From the NCBI GenBank assembly GCA_035656335.1, contig DASRSS010000330.1:1-20575 (forward strand): a DNA stretch of 20,575 bases, written 5' to 3'. A program made the position numbers and the translations under genes. The stretch's first letter is position 1. Every line of letters starts with the position of its first letter. Positions 1-7,716 of the stretch are shown piece after piece. The notes beneath the pieces were generated by a model. It saw only the letters and a list, made by a program, of their open reading frames with translations, was not told the origin of the DNA and did no database searches. The DNA comes from DASRSS01 sp035656335 (GTDB lineage: Bacteria; Actinomycetota; Actinomycetes; Mycobacteriales; Jatrophihabitantaceae).

Positions 1-74
1 CGGACTCCGGCCACCGCGCCCGCCGCCGCGAGCAGCAGGACGAAGGCGGCTGCGCTAAAGCCGCGCGCCGACAC
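1..74 (-). CDS. N-terminal fragment of a putative secreted or membrane protein (cut by window edge)
   Basis: A GTG at 74-72 opens a frame that stays open to the window edge. Its first 24 residues begin MSARGFSAAAFVLLLAAAG and continue hydrophobic, like a signal peptide or membrane anchor. It overlaps the last 20 bp of the preceding gene, which suggests translational coupling. No catalytic part lies in the window, so the function cannot be read. In actinobacteria, secreted membrane-anchored proteins of the preceding type are often followed by a class E or F sortase, whose N-terminus would look like this. That is inference from context only. The GTG start is a judgement, since no strong ribosome site is visible. 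Confidence 0.4.
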   Translation of the reverse strand, partial: MSARGFSAAAFVLLLAAAGAVAGV

Positions 75-909
75 CGTGGTGCCGCCGCCACAGCGCGACG
101 CCGCCGATGCCGAGCAGTGCGGCGAGAGCGGCGCCCCCGACCGCCGCGTAGAGCGCGACCGGGTTGCCCGCCCCCACGCCGTGATCGCCGGTGTCACCGA
201 CTGCGACACCGACCGAGTCGGCGAGCGGCGACGGCGAGGCGGTCACCTGCACCGCCGCGACGCCGGAACTCTGCACGTCAACGACCCGGACCGTGCTCGG
301 GCTCGGGCTGCGCGTGACGGTGCTGGTCGTCACCGCGCCGGGCACGTGCTCGACGACGGTGTGGGTGCTGGTGGCCGGTGCCGGCGCGACCGTCGTGACC
401 GCCACGGGCGCGGGCGCGGCGACCGTTTTCGTGACGACCGCGCGCGGCGTGGTCACGGCAGGCGCGGGCGGCGGCGCGGCGGCCGGCAGCGCGCAGCCGT
501 TCGCGAGGATCTGAGCACCGGTCGAGCCGCCGAACACGGTGGTCAGGTTCTTGCCCGGGTACGTGTGCTGCGTGCTCTTCACGTAGTACGTGAACGACGG
601 GATGATGTCGTCCGCGTGGTTGCCGTGGCCGGCGTGCGTGACGGCGTTCGTGCTGACGGTGATCGGCACCCAGCCGTTCTTCGCGCTGGCTGGCGGCGTG
701 GCGTGGCACAGCGTCACCTTGCCGTTGTGCGGCGGCGGCGCGGCCGTCGCGGCGGCGGCCATGGCAACGCCACCGGTCACGGTCGTGATGATCGCGACCG
801 GGAGCAGCACGCCCGCGCGACGGAATGCGCTGAGCCCGCTGCGCCGCCCCGGTTCGCGCGCAGGTCCTGGATCTTGTGCAGATCTCGGATTTTGCGCAGT
901 GCCGATCAT
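55..909 (-). CDS. Secreted, C-terminally membrane-anchored Pro/Thr/Ala/Val-rich surface protein
   Basis: 284 residues. The ATG at 909 is preferred over an in-frame ATG 27 bp upstream because a strong ribosome site (GAGGGGGG, 914-921) lies just before it. An Arg-rich start and a hydrophobic stretch (about 33-55) ending in ATAAPP look like a signal peptide. Residues about 61-110 (HNGKVTLCHATPP, HAGHGNHADDIIPSF) resemble a domain common in actinobacterial cell-surface proteins, with Cys-His and His-Asp clusters. A second Cys lies in NGCALP. Next comes a low-complexity Pro/Ala/Thr/Val linker of about 100 residues with SPSPS runs, likely crossing the cell wall. The C-terminus is one membrane helix followed by WRRHH, without a clear LPXTG motif. 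The fold and localisation are well supported. The ligand or function is unknown. Confidence 0.8.
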   Translation of the reverse strand: MIGTAQNPRSAQDPGPAREPGRRSGLSAFRRAGVLLPVAIITTVTGGVAMAAAATAAPPPHNGKVTLCHATPPASAKNGWVPITVSTNAVTHAGHGNHADDIIPSFTYYVKSTQHTYPGKNLTTVFGGSTGAQILANGCALPAAAPPPAPAVTTPRAVVTKTVAAPAPVAVTTVAPAPATSTHTVVEHVPGAVTTSTVTRSPSPSTVRVVDVQSSGVAAVQVTASPSPLADSVGVAVGDTGDHGVGAGNPVALYAAVGGAALAALLGIGGVALWRRHHGVGARL

Positions 910-956
910 GGGTCCCCCCTCAAAGGACATGTACAACCCTCCGCTTAGCGCGGGGG

Positions 957-982
957 CTACCCGTCAGTAGGGGTTGGCAAAC
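957..982 (-). promoter_or_regulatory. Candidate SigB/SigF-type promoter of the surface-protein gene
   Basis: Read on the minus strand, GTTT (982-979) and GGGTAG (962-957) are separated by 16 nt. This fits the GTTT-N15-17-GGGTA(T) consensus of actinobacterial general-stress/sporulation sigma factors (SigB/SigF family). The -10 lies 47 nt before the chosen ATG, leaving room for the ribosome site. A small inverted repeat, AGTTC-N6-GAACT (1001-1016), lies upstream, between this promoter and the radical SAM stop codon, and might be an operator or weak terminator. The match is by eye only and the last base of the -10 differs from consensus. Confidence 0.4.
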
Positions 983-1034
983 AACGCCGATCGCACGCGG
1001 AGTTCGAATCGGAACTAATCAGACATTGCGGACA

Positions 1035-2993
1035 TCAGCTGGGGAGCATCGGCAGCAGCGGACGCTCCCGCGGTGGCACTGCGGGAAGCGAACCGCCGGT
1101 CGGGCCCATCTGGATGTCGGTGCCCAGATTCGAGCACACCCCGCAGTCGAAACATGGCGTCCACCGGCAGTCGTCCTGCTCGAACTCGCCGAGCGCGTCC
1201 TGCCAGTCGTCCCAGAGCCACTGCTTGTCCAGGCCCGAGTCGAGGTGGTCCCAGGGCAGCACCTCGTCCGCGTCGCGCTCGCGGGTCGTGTACCAGGCAA
1301 CGTCGACGGGTTGCCCCGCGAACACCTCGGCGGCGCGGTCCATCCAGCGCTGGTAGGAGAAGTGCTCGCTCCAGCCGTCGAAGCGTCCGCCGTCGCGCCA
1401 CACCGCCTCGATCACCGCGCCGACCCGTCGGTCGCCGCGGCTGAGCAGTCCTTCGACGAGCGACGGCTCGCCGTCGTGGTAGCGCATGCCGACGTTGCGG
1501 CCGAGCGACTTGTTCTCGGCTATCGCGGCGCGGAGCTTGCGCAGCCGCGCGTCAACGGTGGCCGGATCGGTCTGCGCCGCCCACTGGAACGGCGTGTGCG
1601 GCTTGGGCACGAAGCCGCCGATCGACACCGTGCAGCGGATGTCCTTGGAGCCCGACGCCTCGCGTCCGGCGCGGATCACGTCGTGCGCCATCTCGGCGAT
1701 CTCGAGGACGTCCTCGTCGGTCTCCGTGGGCAGGCCGCACATGAAGTACAGCTTCACCTGGCGCCAGCCGTTGGCGTACGCGGTGGAGACGGTGCGGATC
1801 AGGTCTTCCTTGCTGACCATCTTGTTGATCACGCGCCGCAGCCGTTCGCTGCCGCCTTCGGGCGCGAACGTCAGGCCGGAGCGGCGGCCGTTGCGCGACA
1901 GCTCGTTGGCCAGGTCGATGTTGAACGCGTCCACGCGGGTGGACGGCAGCGACAGGCTGACCCGGTCGTCCTCGTACCGGTCGGCGAGCTGCTTGGTGAT
2001 CTCGCCGATCTCGGAGTGGTCGGCGCTGGACAGCGACAGCAGGCCGACTTCGTCGAAGCCGCTCGCGCGCAGTCCCTGCGTGACCATCGCGCCGATGCCC
2101 TCGATGCTGCGCTCGCGCACCGGGCGCGTGATCATGCCGGCCTGGCAGAACCGGCAGCCGCGCGTGCAGCCGCGGAAGATCTCCACACTCATCCGCTCAT
2201 GCACCGACTCGGCCATCGGCACGAGCGGCGTCCTCGGGTACGGCCACTCGTCCAGGTTCATCACGGTGTGCTTGCTGATCCGCGCGGGCACGCGGTCGCG
2301 ATTCGGTACGACCCGCTCGATGCGTCCGTCCGGCAGGTACGTCACGTCGTAGAAGCGTGGGACGTAGACCCCGCCGGTCTCGGCGAGTCGCAGCAGCAGT
2401 TCGTCGCGGCCGCCGGGCCGTCCTTCGTCCTGCCAGCGGCGGTGGAGGTCCGTGATTGTGCCGACGATCTGCTCGCCGTCGCCGAGCACGGCCGCGTCGA
2501 TGAAGTCCGCGATCGGCTCGGGATTGAACGCCGCGTGACCGCCGGCGATCACGACCGGGTGCGACTCGTCGCGCTCGGACGCGTGCAGCGGCACGCCCGC
2601 GAGGTCCAGCGCGGTGAGCAGGTTCGTGTAGCCCAGCTCAGTGGAGAAGCTGATGCCCAGGAAGTCGAAGGCGCCGACCGGGCGGTGGTTGTCCACGGTG
2701 AACTGGCTGATGCCGTGCTCGCGCAGCAGCGCCTCCATGTCCGGCCACACGGCGTAGGTGCGCTCGGCCAGCGCGTCCGGGCGCTCGTTGATCACCTCGT
2801 ACAGGATCTGGTTGCCCTGGTTCGGCAGGCCGACCTCGTACGCGTCCGGGTACATCAGCGCCCAGTGCACGGCGACGCTGTCCCAGTCCTTGCTGCGGGC
2901 GTTCAGCTCACCGCCGACGTACTGGATCGGCTTGCTCACACGGGGCAGCAGCGCTTCCAGCTGCGGGAACAGGGATTCAGGCGCGGTAGTCAC
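1035..2993 (-). CDS. TIGR03960-like B12-binding-domain radical SAM protein
   Basis: 652 residues. The N-terminal half (MTTAPESLFPQLEALLPRV, YVGGELN, ALMYPDAYEVGLPNQG, FSTELGYTN, GGHAAFNPEPIADFIDAAVLGDGE) matches what I recall of the TIGR03960 family, a cobalamin-binding-like domain joined to radical SAM. The iron-sulfur motif CTRGCRFC has Cys at 276, 280 and 283. The C-terminus is Cys-rich (CRWTPCFDCGVC), possibly a second metal site. The GTG at 2993 is chosen because family members start at MTT.PES. An in-frame GTG at 3023 would run into the inverted repeat. The reaction is not established for the family. Its usual partner, a DUF2344/TIGR03936 protein encoded immediately downstream, is absent here. 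Confidence 0.88.
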   Translation of the reverse strand: MTTAPESLFPQLEALLPRVSKPIQYVGGELNARSKDWDSVAVHWALMYPDAYEVGLPNQGNQILYEVINERPDALAERTYAVWPDMEALLREHGISQFTVDNHRPVGAFDFLGISFSTELGYTNLLTALDLAGVPLHASERDESHPVVIAGGHAAFNPEPIADFIDAAVLGDGEQIVGTITDLHRRWQDEGRPGGRDELLLRLAETGGVYVPRFYDVTYLPDGRIERVVPNRDRVPARISKHTVMNLDEWPYPRTPLVPMAESVHERMSVEIFRGCTRGCRFCQAGMITRPVRERSIEGIGAMVTQGLRASGFDEVGLLSLSSADHSEIGEITKQLADRYEDDRVSLSLPSTRVDAFNIDLANELSRNGRRSGLTFAPEGGSERLRRVINKMVSKEDLIRTVSTAYANGWRQVKLYFMCGLPTETDEDVLEIAEMAHDVIRAGREASGSKDIRCTVSIGGFVPKPHTPFQWAAQTDPATVDARLRKLRAAIAENKSLGRNVGMRYHDGEPSLVEGLLSRGDRRVGAVIEAVWRDGGRFDGWSEHFSYQRWMDRAAEVFAGQPVDVAWYTTRERDADEVLPWDHLDSGLDKQWLWDDWQDALGEFEQDDCRWTPCFDCGVCSNLGTDIQMGPTGGSLPAVPPRERPLLPMLPS

Positions 2994-3001
2994 GATGCCC
3001 C

Positions 3002-3007
3002 ATGCTA
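3002..3007 (-). promoter_or_regulatory. Candidate -10 (TAGCAT) for a leaderless radical SAM transcript
   Basis: On the minus strand TAGCAT fits TANNNT and ends 8 nt before the GTG at 2993. No Shine-Dalgarno stands out between them. The -35 position (17-nt spacer) would fall on CTGAAA inside the left arm of the neighbouring inverted repeat, so a protein bound there would block the promoter. This is a spacing and hexamer argument only. Confidence 0.35.
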
Positions 3008-3010
3008 CGT

Positions 3011-3076
3011 CCCGCCTTTCCACCTTTCAGCGGGACGAAATCGGCCCGCCAGCACCGCTGAAAGGTGGAAAGCGGG
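3011..3076. repeat. Long inverted repeat between divergent radical SAM and rhtA-like genes (probable operator pair)
   Basis: The left arm is 3011-3033 and the right arm 3055-3076, with a 21-nt spacer. Positions 3016-3033 are the exact reverse complement of 3055-3072 (18 bp). One extra base breaks the match, and it then resumes through CGGG. Each arm carries CTGAAAGGTGGAAAG and also has imperfect internal symmetry (right arm CCGCT-N11-AGCGG). Read outward, the element ends 17 nt before the radical SAM GTG and 18 nt before the rhtA-like GTG. The mirrored placement suggests one protein or one special promoter element serving both genes. A cruciform or a transcribed hairpin is the alternative. 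Confidence 0.65.
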
Positions 3077-3094
3077 TCTGGGAGGATCGCGGGC

Positions 3095-3955
3095 GTGCGT
3101 GCCGTCCCGCCCCAGTTGCTGTTGCTCGGCAGCATCGGGTCGGTCCAGTTCGGCTCGGCGTTCGCGGCGAAGCTGTTCGACCGCGCCGGACCGGGCGGCG
3201 TGGTGTTCCTGCGGCTGTGCCTGTCCGCGATCATCCTGCTGGCGGTGTCGCGTCCGACCCTGCGCGGACGGACCCGGACGGACGTGGTCGCCGCGATCGC
3301 GTTCGGGCTCGTGCTCGGCGGCATGAACTGGAGCTTCTACGAGGCGCTGGACAGGCTGCCGCTCGGTGTCGCGGTCACGATCGAGTTCCTCGGTCCGCTG
3401 TCGGTGGCCATCGCCGGATCACGCCGCGCGGTCGACCTGCTCTGGGTCGCGCTGGCCGGCGGCGGGGTCGTGCTGCTCGCGCTGCGCGGCGACAAGCACG
3501 GTGTGACCGGCCTCGGCGTCGGCCTGGTGCTGATCGCCGCGAGTTGCTGGGCCGGCTACATCCTGCTGTCGAAGCGTGTCGGCGCGGCGTTCGCGCAGTT
3601 GGACGGGCTGGCGATCGCGCTCGGTGTCGGCGCGGTGCTCGTGGTGCCCGTGGGGGTCGTCGAGGGCGGCTCCGCGCTGGGCGAGCCGGCGGTGCTCGGC
3701 GGCGGCCTGCTGGTCGCGCTGCTGAGCTCGCTGATTCCGTACTCGCTCGAGATCATCGCGCTGCGCCGGATGCGCCCGTCCGTGTTCGGGTTGCTGATGA
3801 GCCTGGAGCCGGCGATGGCCGCGACCGCGGGTGTGCTGGTGCTCGGCGAGACGATCAGCCCCGTGCTCGTACTGGCCATCGCGATGGTGATCACCGCGAG
3901 CGTGGGCACCACGTTGAGCGCGCGCGAGCAGCCGGTTCCGCAGGTGCTGGATTAG
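3095..3955 (+). CDS. rhtA: EamA-family exporter, RhtA-like (threonine/homoserine or other small-metabolite efflux)
   Basis: 286 residues, about ten hydrophobic helices arranged as two EamA repeats in the inner membrane. Segments strongly resemble E. coli RhtA as I recall it: GGMNWSFYEAL (75-85), PLGVAVTIEFLGPL (89-102), IPYSLEIIALRRM and a LMSLEPAMAA block. RhtA exports threonine and homoserine. The substrate here is not provable from sequence. The GTG at 3095 is chosen because GGAGG lies at 3081-3085. An in-frame GTG at 3065 falls inside the inverted repeat and has no such site. The gene is divergent from the radical SAM gene, and its stop codon overlaps the rodA stop codon, so two transcripts converge with no space for a terminator. 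Confidence 0.85.
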   Translation: MRAVPPQLLLLGSIGSVQFGSAFAAKLFDRAGPGGVVFLRLCLSAIILLAVSRPTLRGRTRTDVVAAIAFGLVLGGMNWSFYEALDRLPLGVAVTIEFLGPLSVAIAGSRRAVDLLWVALAGGGVVLLALRGDKHGVTGLGVGLVLIAASCWAGYILLSKRVGAAFAQLDGLAIALGVGAVLVVPVGVVEGGSALGEPAVLGGGLLVALLSSLIPYSLEIIALRRMRPSVFGLLMSLEPAMAATAGVLVLGETISPVLVLAIAMVITASVGTTLSAREQPVPQVLD

Positions 3956-5151
3956 TCGGACGCGCGGCGCACGGCCTGCAGCAGGCCGATCGCCAGGCCC
4001 TGCGCGAACATGGACGAGCCGCCGTACGAGACGAACGGCAGCGGCAGGCCGGTGACCGGCATCAGGCCCAGGTTCATGCCGATGTTCTGGAACGCCTGGA
4101 ACGCGAACCAGCACACGATGCCGACGGCGACCAGCCGGCCGGCGCGGTCGGCCTCCCTCGCGATCTTCAGCCCCCGCCAGCACAAGAGCGCGAACAGCGC
4201 GATGATCACGCTGCCACCGAGCAGGCCGAACTCCTCCCCGGCGACCGAGAACACGAAGTCGGTCTGCTGCTCCGGCACGAAGCCGCCGTTGGTCTGCGGG
4301 CCATGGAGCAGCCCGGTGCCGAACAGTCCCCCGTTGGCGATCGCGATGTGCGCCTGCGTGATGTTGTACGCGGCGCCCTGCGGGTCGTGCGACGGGTCGG
4401 TGAACGCACTGAACCGGGCCAGCTGGTAGTCCGCGAGCAGGCCGGCCTTCACCACCACGATCGCGACCACGACCGTGAGCAGGAGCAGCCCGACCGTCCA
4501 CCGCGCACGCACACCCGCCGCGACCAAAACGCCGAACGCCGCCGCGGCGAGGACCATCGCCGAGCCGAGGTCCGGCTGCAGCAGGATCAGCACGAGCGGC
4601 AGGGCGACCAGCCCGATCGCCAGCAGCACGTCGGACGCGTGCGGCGTCTCGTCGACGCGCTCGGCGACGAACTGCCGGCGCATCACGCGTTCGTGCGCGC
4701 GCTGCGTGAACAGCACCGCCATCCCGACGATCATGCCGAGCTTCATGAACTCGGCCGGCTGGATCTCGAAGCCGCCGCCGAGCCGGATCCACGCGTGGGC
4801 GCCGTTGATCGTGCTGCCCACCGCGAACACCAGCAGCAGCCCGAGCACGCTCGCCACGTACACGATCGGCCCGAACAGCCGCAGCAGCCGGGCGTCGAAC
4901 CGCGAAGCCCCGAACATCAGCGCGGACGCGATCGCGAGGTTGACCAGATGCCGGTAGAGGTAGGCCTGCGGGTCGCCGCCGGACGCGCGCTGCAGGTCCC
5001 GGGTCGCCGCCCACACCAGGACGGCGCCGATCAGCGCGAGCGCCAGTGCGGACGCGTTCAGCAGCCGGTCGTAGCCACGGCCGCGTTGCAGCGGCCGGGC
5101 GTACGGAGTCAGCACGAACGGGTCGCGCGGATTGCGCGCGGTCAGCGTCAT
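3952..5151 (-). CDS. rodA: RodA, SEDS-family peptidoglycan glycosyltransferase
   Basis: 399 residues with about ten membrane helices. RodA polymerises lipid II into glycan strands for side-wall growth, paired with the class B PBP encoded just upstream. Visible family motifs are INGAHAWI (116-122), IQPAEFMKL, the extracellular loop FVPEQQTDFVFSVAGEEFG (291-309) and the SEDS signature NLGLMPVTGLPLPFVSYGGSS near residues 360-380. D298 in QTDF corresponds to the catalytic Asp of E. coli RodA. The ATG at 5151 is chosen because it forms an ATGA overlap with the PBP2 stop. The frame stays open further upstream, but that would overlap PBP2 heavily. This is the last gene of the mre operon. FtsW or SpoVE would be alternatives, but the operon context favours RodA. 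Confidence 0.95.
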   Translation of the reverse strand: MTLTARNPRDPFVLTPYARPLQRGRGYDRLLNASALALALIGAVLVWAATRDLQRASGGDPQAYLYRHLVNLAIASALMFGASRFDARLLRLFGPIVYVASVLGLLLVFAVGSTINGAHAWIRLGGGFEIQPAEFMKLGMIVGMAVLFTQRAHERVMRRQFVAERVDETPHASDVLLAIGLVALPLVLILLQPDLGSAMVLAAAAFGVLVAAGVRARWTVGLLLLTVVVAIVVVKAGLLADYQLARFSAFTDPSHDPQGAAYNITQAHIAIANGGLFGTGLLHGPQTNGGFVPEQQTDFVFSVAGEEFGLLGGSVIIALFALLCWRGLKIAREADRAGRLVAVGIVCWFAFQAFQNIGMNLGLMPVTGLPLPFVSYGGSSMFAQGLAIGLLQAVRRASD

Positions 5152-7190
5152 TGCTTCTTCGCGCCCATGATGTAGTCCCAGATGCGCTTGAGCATCGGGC
5201 CGGCGGCGGTCGCGCCGGTGCCGGCCTGCTCGACCATGCCGACGATCACGTACTTGGCGTGGACGTTGCCGTGCTTGTCCTTGCTGGTCGGACCCCACGA
5301 CGCCAGCCACGAGGTGTCCTTCTGGCCGAACACCTCGGCGGTGCCGGTCTTGCCGCCGATCTTGTTCTGGTACTTCGAGCCGATGTACGCGAACGCGCCG
5401 GACACCGCCCAGCCGCGCGAGAAGCTCAGCGAGTTCGCGATGTAGTTGAACAGCTTCTGGCTGACCGGAACGCGGTTGCGCACCTTCGGCCGGATGGTGC
5501 GCACGACCTGGCCCTGCGCGTTCTTGACGGCCTGACCGATCGTCGGCTCGTAGATCTTGCCGCCGTTGAACATCGCCGAGTAGGCGACGGCCAGCTGCAG
5601 CGGCGACAGCGTCGTTTCCCCTTGCCCGATAGCCATGTCGGCGTTGTCACCGGCGCGGTAGCGCCATCCGTCGGTGCAGTTCTCGGACGCCAGCTGGGTC
5701 AGGTACGCGCGGTCGGACGCGTTCGCCACATTCTTGTAACCGGACCGCGCCTCGGCGCAGTACGTCTGCTTGTTCGCCTGCCAGCGGGCCTGGCGCGTCT
5801 CGCGGTCGGCGTACGAGCCGGCGGCCTGCTCGTCGGCGGGCAGGTCGATGCCGGGCTTGGTGCCGACTCCGTAGTCGGCCGCCATGCGCTGCAGCCACTC
5901 GTGCGGCTTCTTGCCGTGCGCGATGCGGGCCTGGTCGGCGTAGTACTCGTTCGCCTCCGGGACGTAGAAGAACGTGTCGCACGAGTAACCGAGAGCGTTC
6001 TCCAGGTTGATGTCGCCGAGCACCTCGGAGTCGTAGTTGGTCTTGACGCGTCCGTCGATGGTCACCGATCCCGGGCAGCCGTACAGCGAGGTCGTGTTGA
6101 TCTCGTGGTGCATCACCAACGACGAGGACGTGATCAGCTTGAACGTCGAGCCCGGCGCGTACTGCCCGGCGATCGCGCGCCCCAGCAGCGGGTCGTTCGC
6201 GCTCGGCGCGGTGAGCTTGGCGTAGTCGGCCTGCGAGATGCCGCCCACGAACTCCTGCGGGTCGTAGGTCGGGTAGCTGGCGGCGGCCACGACCCGTCCC
6301 GTGTTCGGGTTCATGACGACGACCGCACCGGACGTGGCCGGCATGCCCGCCCTGCGCGAGTCGGTGATCTGCTTCGCGAGCGACTGCTCGGCCACCTTCT
6401 GCAGGTTCAGGTCGAGGCTGGTGACGAGCGTGTCGCCCTGCTGCGGCGGCACGTACTTGCCCGCGCCCACGGCGTAGCCCTGCGGGTTCAGCTGCAGCAC
6501 CTGCTTGCCGTCCACGCCGCGCAGCACCGAGTCGTACTCCGCTTCGAGCCCGGTGCGGCCGATCGTGTCCGCGTCGACCAGGTTCGGGTTCGCCTTCTTG
6601 TCCGCCTCGGTGATCTCGCCGGTGTAGCCGAGCACGTGCGCGGCCAGCGAGCCGTACGGGTACTCGGGCATCGTCACGGTCTGCACGGCCACACCCGGGA
6701 AGTCCTCGCGGTGCTCGCCGATCGCGAGCACGGCCCGCTCGGACGCGGTGGTCGTGACCGGCACCGGCTGGTACGGCTCGCCCGTCCAGCACGGCTGCGA
6801 GACAGTGGGCGAGCAGGGCGTGATCTCCCGCGCGAGCTGCTTCGCCGTCGTGCCGAGCAGGTCGGCGAGCTGGGTGAGCACCGCGTGGCCGTGGTCGGGC
6901 AGGCCCTGCAGCGTCTCCCGGTCGACCGTGATCTCCTGGGCGGACGTGTTCTGCACCAGCGGACGGCCGTGCGCGTCGACGATCAGGCCACGCGGCGCGG
7001 GCACCACGATGTCGCCCTCGTGCAGCCGCCCTGCGGTCTGCGTCGGCTTGTGCGGATCGAGCAGCTGCACGTAGTAGAGCCGGCCGAGCAGCGTGATCAT
7101 CATCGACGTCACGAGCACGACGATGATCGCGAGCCGGCGCGCGCCGGGCGGCCGGTAGCGGAAACCCGTGGGGCGGCGCGGCTCAACCAC
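5148..7190 (-). CDS. mrdA: Penicillin-binding protein 2 (class B transpeptidase)
   Basis: 680 residues. It cross-links peptidoglycan during elongation, as partner of RodA. It has a cytoplasmic N-terminus, one membrane anchor (about 20-42), a pedestal/dimerisation domain (about 60-250) and a transpeptidase domain. The active-site triad is in order: STFK at 348-351 (acylated Ser348), SCD at 403-405 (the S-x-D form typical of PBP2) and KTG at 614-616. An insert of about 60 residues between the second and third motifs carries three Cys. The GTG start at 7190 overlaps the mreD stop by 8 bp. The gene is in the mreBCD-rodA operon, so it is PBP2 rather than the division PBP3. Confidence 0.95.
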   Translation of the reverse strand: MVEPRRPTGFRYRPPGARRLAIIVVLVTSMMITLLGRLYYVQLLDPHKPTQTAGRLHEGDIVVPAPRGLIVDAHGRPLVQNTSAQEITVDRETLQGLPDHGHAVLTQLADLLGTTAKQLAREITPCSPTVSQPCWTGEPYQPVPVTTTASERAVLAIGEHREDFPGVAVQTVTMPEYPYGSLAAHVLGYTGEITEADKKANPNLVDADTIGRTGLEAEYDSVLRGVDGKQVLQLNPQGYAVGAGKYVPPQQGDTLVTSLDLNLQKVAEQSLAKQITDSRRAGMPATSGAVVVMNPNTGRVVAAASYPTYDPQEFVGGISQADYAKLTAPSANDPLLGRAIAGQYAPGSTFKLITSSSLVMHHEINTTSLYGCPGSVTIDGRVKTNYDSEVLGDINLENALGYSCDTFFYVPEANEYYADQARIAHGKKPHEWLQRMAADYGVGTKPGIDLPADEQAAGSYADRETRQARWQANKQTYCAEARSGYKNVANASDRAYLTQLASENCTDGWRYRAGDNADMAIGQGETTLSPLQLAVAYSAMFNGGKIYEPTIGQAVKNAQGQVVRTIRPKVRNRVPVSQKLFNYIANSLSFSRGWAVSGAFAYIGSKYQNKIGGKTGTAEVFGQKDTSWLASWGPTSKDKHGNVHAKYVIVGMVEQAGTGATAAGPMLKRIWDYIMGAKKQ

Positions 7191-7716
7191 GGCGGCCGGC
7201 CAGCAGCAGTTCGTCGGTGGACGCGCGCGGCGCGCGCAGCTGATCGGTGTGCAGGAACCGTCGTGCCAGCGGCACGAGCAGCAGCGCGAGCAGCGCGTCG
7301 GCGATACCCGCAGGCACGACGTGCACGAGACCGCTGCCGACGCTCGCGCCGTCAGCGTGCACCACGGCGAGCAGGACGGATCCGGCCAGGCTCGCGAGCG
7401 CGCACACGATCGCGGCCGCGGCCGCGTCCCGGCGCACGCTGTGCCGGTCGGCGAGCAGCCCGCACGCCAGCCCGACGCCGAGCCAGCACAGCGCGAGCAC
7501 GCCGGCCGGATGCGTAGAGCCGAGGTCGGCCAGCAGCCCGGCGACGAAGCCGAACGCCATGCCGGAGCCGGGACCGTCGACGAGGGCGACGGCGGCGACC
7601 AGCACGGCCGGCAGGCTCACCGGCACCGGCCCGGCCCACGGCCCGATCACGGTGCCCTGCAGCAGCAGCGCGGTGAGGATCGCGGCCAGGCCGGCCGCCG
7701 CGCGCGCCCGGGTCAC
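7183..7716 (-). CDS. mreD: Rod shape-determining protein MreD
   Basis: 177 residues, mostly hydrophobic with about five membrane helices (for example LAAILTALLLQGTVIGPW, SLPAVLVAAVALVDG, GMAFGFVAGLLADLG, GVLALCWLGVGLACGLLAD). The block GFVAGLLADLGSTHPAGVLAL resembles the conserved MreD stretch. Sequence conservation in this family is low, so the call rests on size, topology and position between mreC and mrdA. The GTG at 7716 forms a GTGA overlap with the mreC stop. The protein links MreB/MreC to the elongasome in the membrane. Confidence 0.9.
   Translation of the reverse strand: MTRARAAAGLAAILTALLLQGTVIGPWAGPVPVSLPAVLVAAVALVDGPGSGMAFGFVAGLLADLGSTHPAGVLALCWLGVGLACGLLADRHSVRRDAAAAAIVCALASLAGSVLLAVVHADGASVGSGLVHVVPAGIADALLALLLVPLARRFLHTDQLRAPRASTDELLLAGRRG

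Noticed and set aside
876..3326. Open frame of about 816 codons on the plus strand opposite the radical SAM gene
   Set aside because: It is an antisense shadow of a clear family protein in high-GC DNA. Its translation is rich in Arg/Ala/Val with no recognisable domain.
5152..5310. Upstream extension of the rodA frame to 5310
   Set aside because: It would overlap the end of PBP2 by 163 bp and adds a charged, non-family N-terminus. The ATGA start at 5151 is clear.
5046..7517. Open frame of about 823 codons on the plus strand opposite mrdA and mreD
   Set aside because: The minus-strand genes have catalytic motifs and tight operon junctions. The opposite frame has none.
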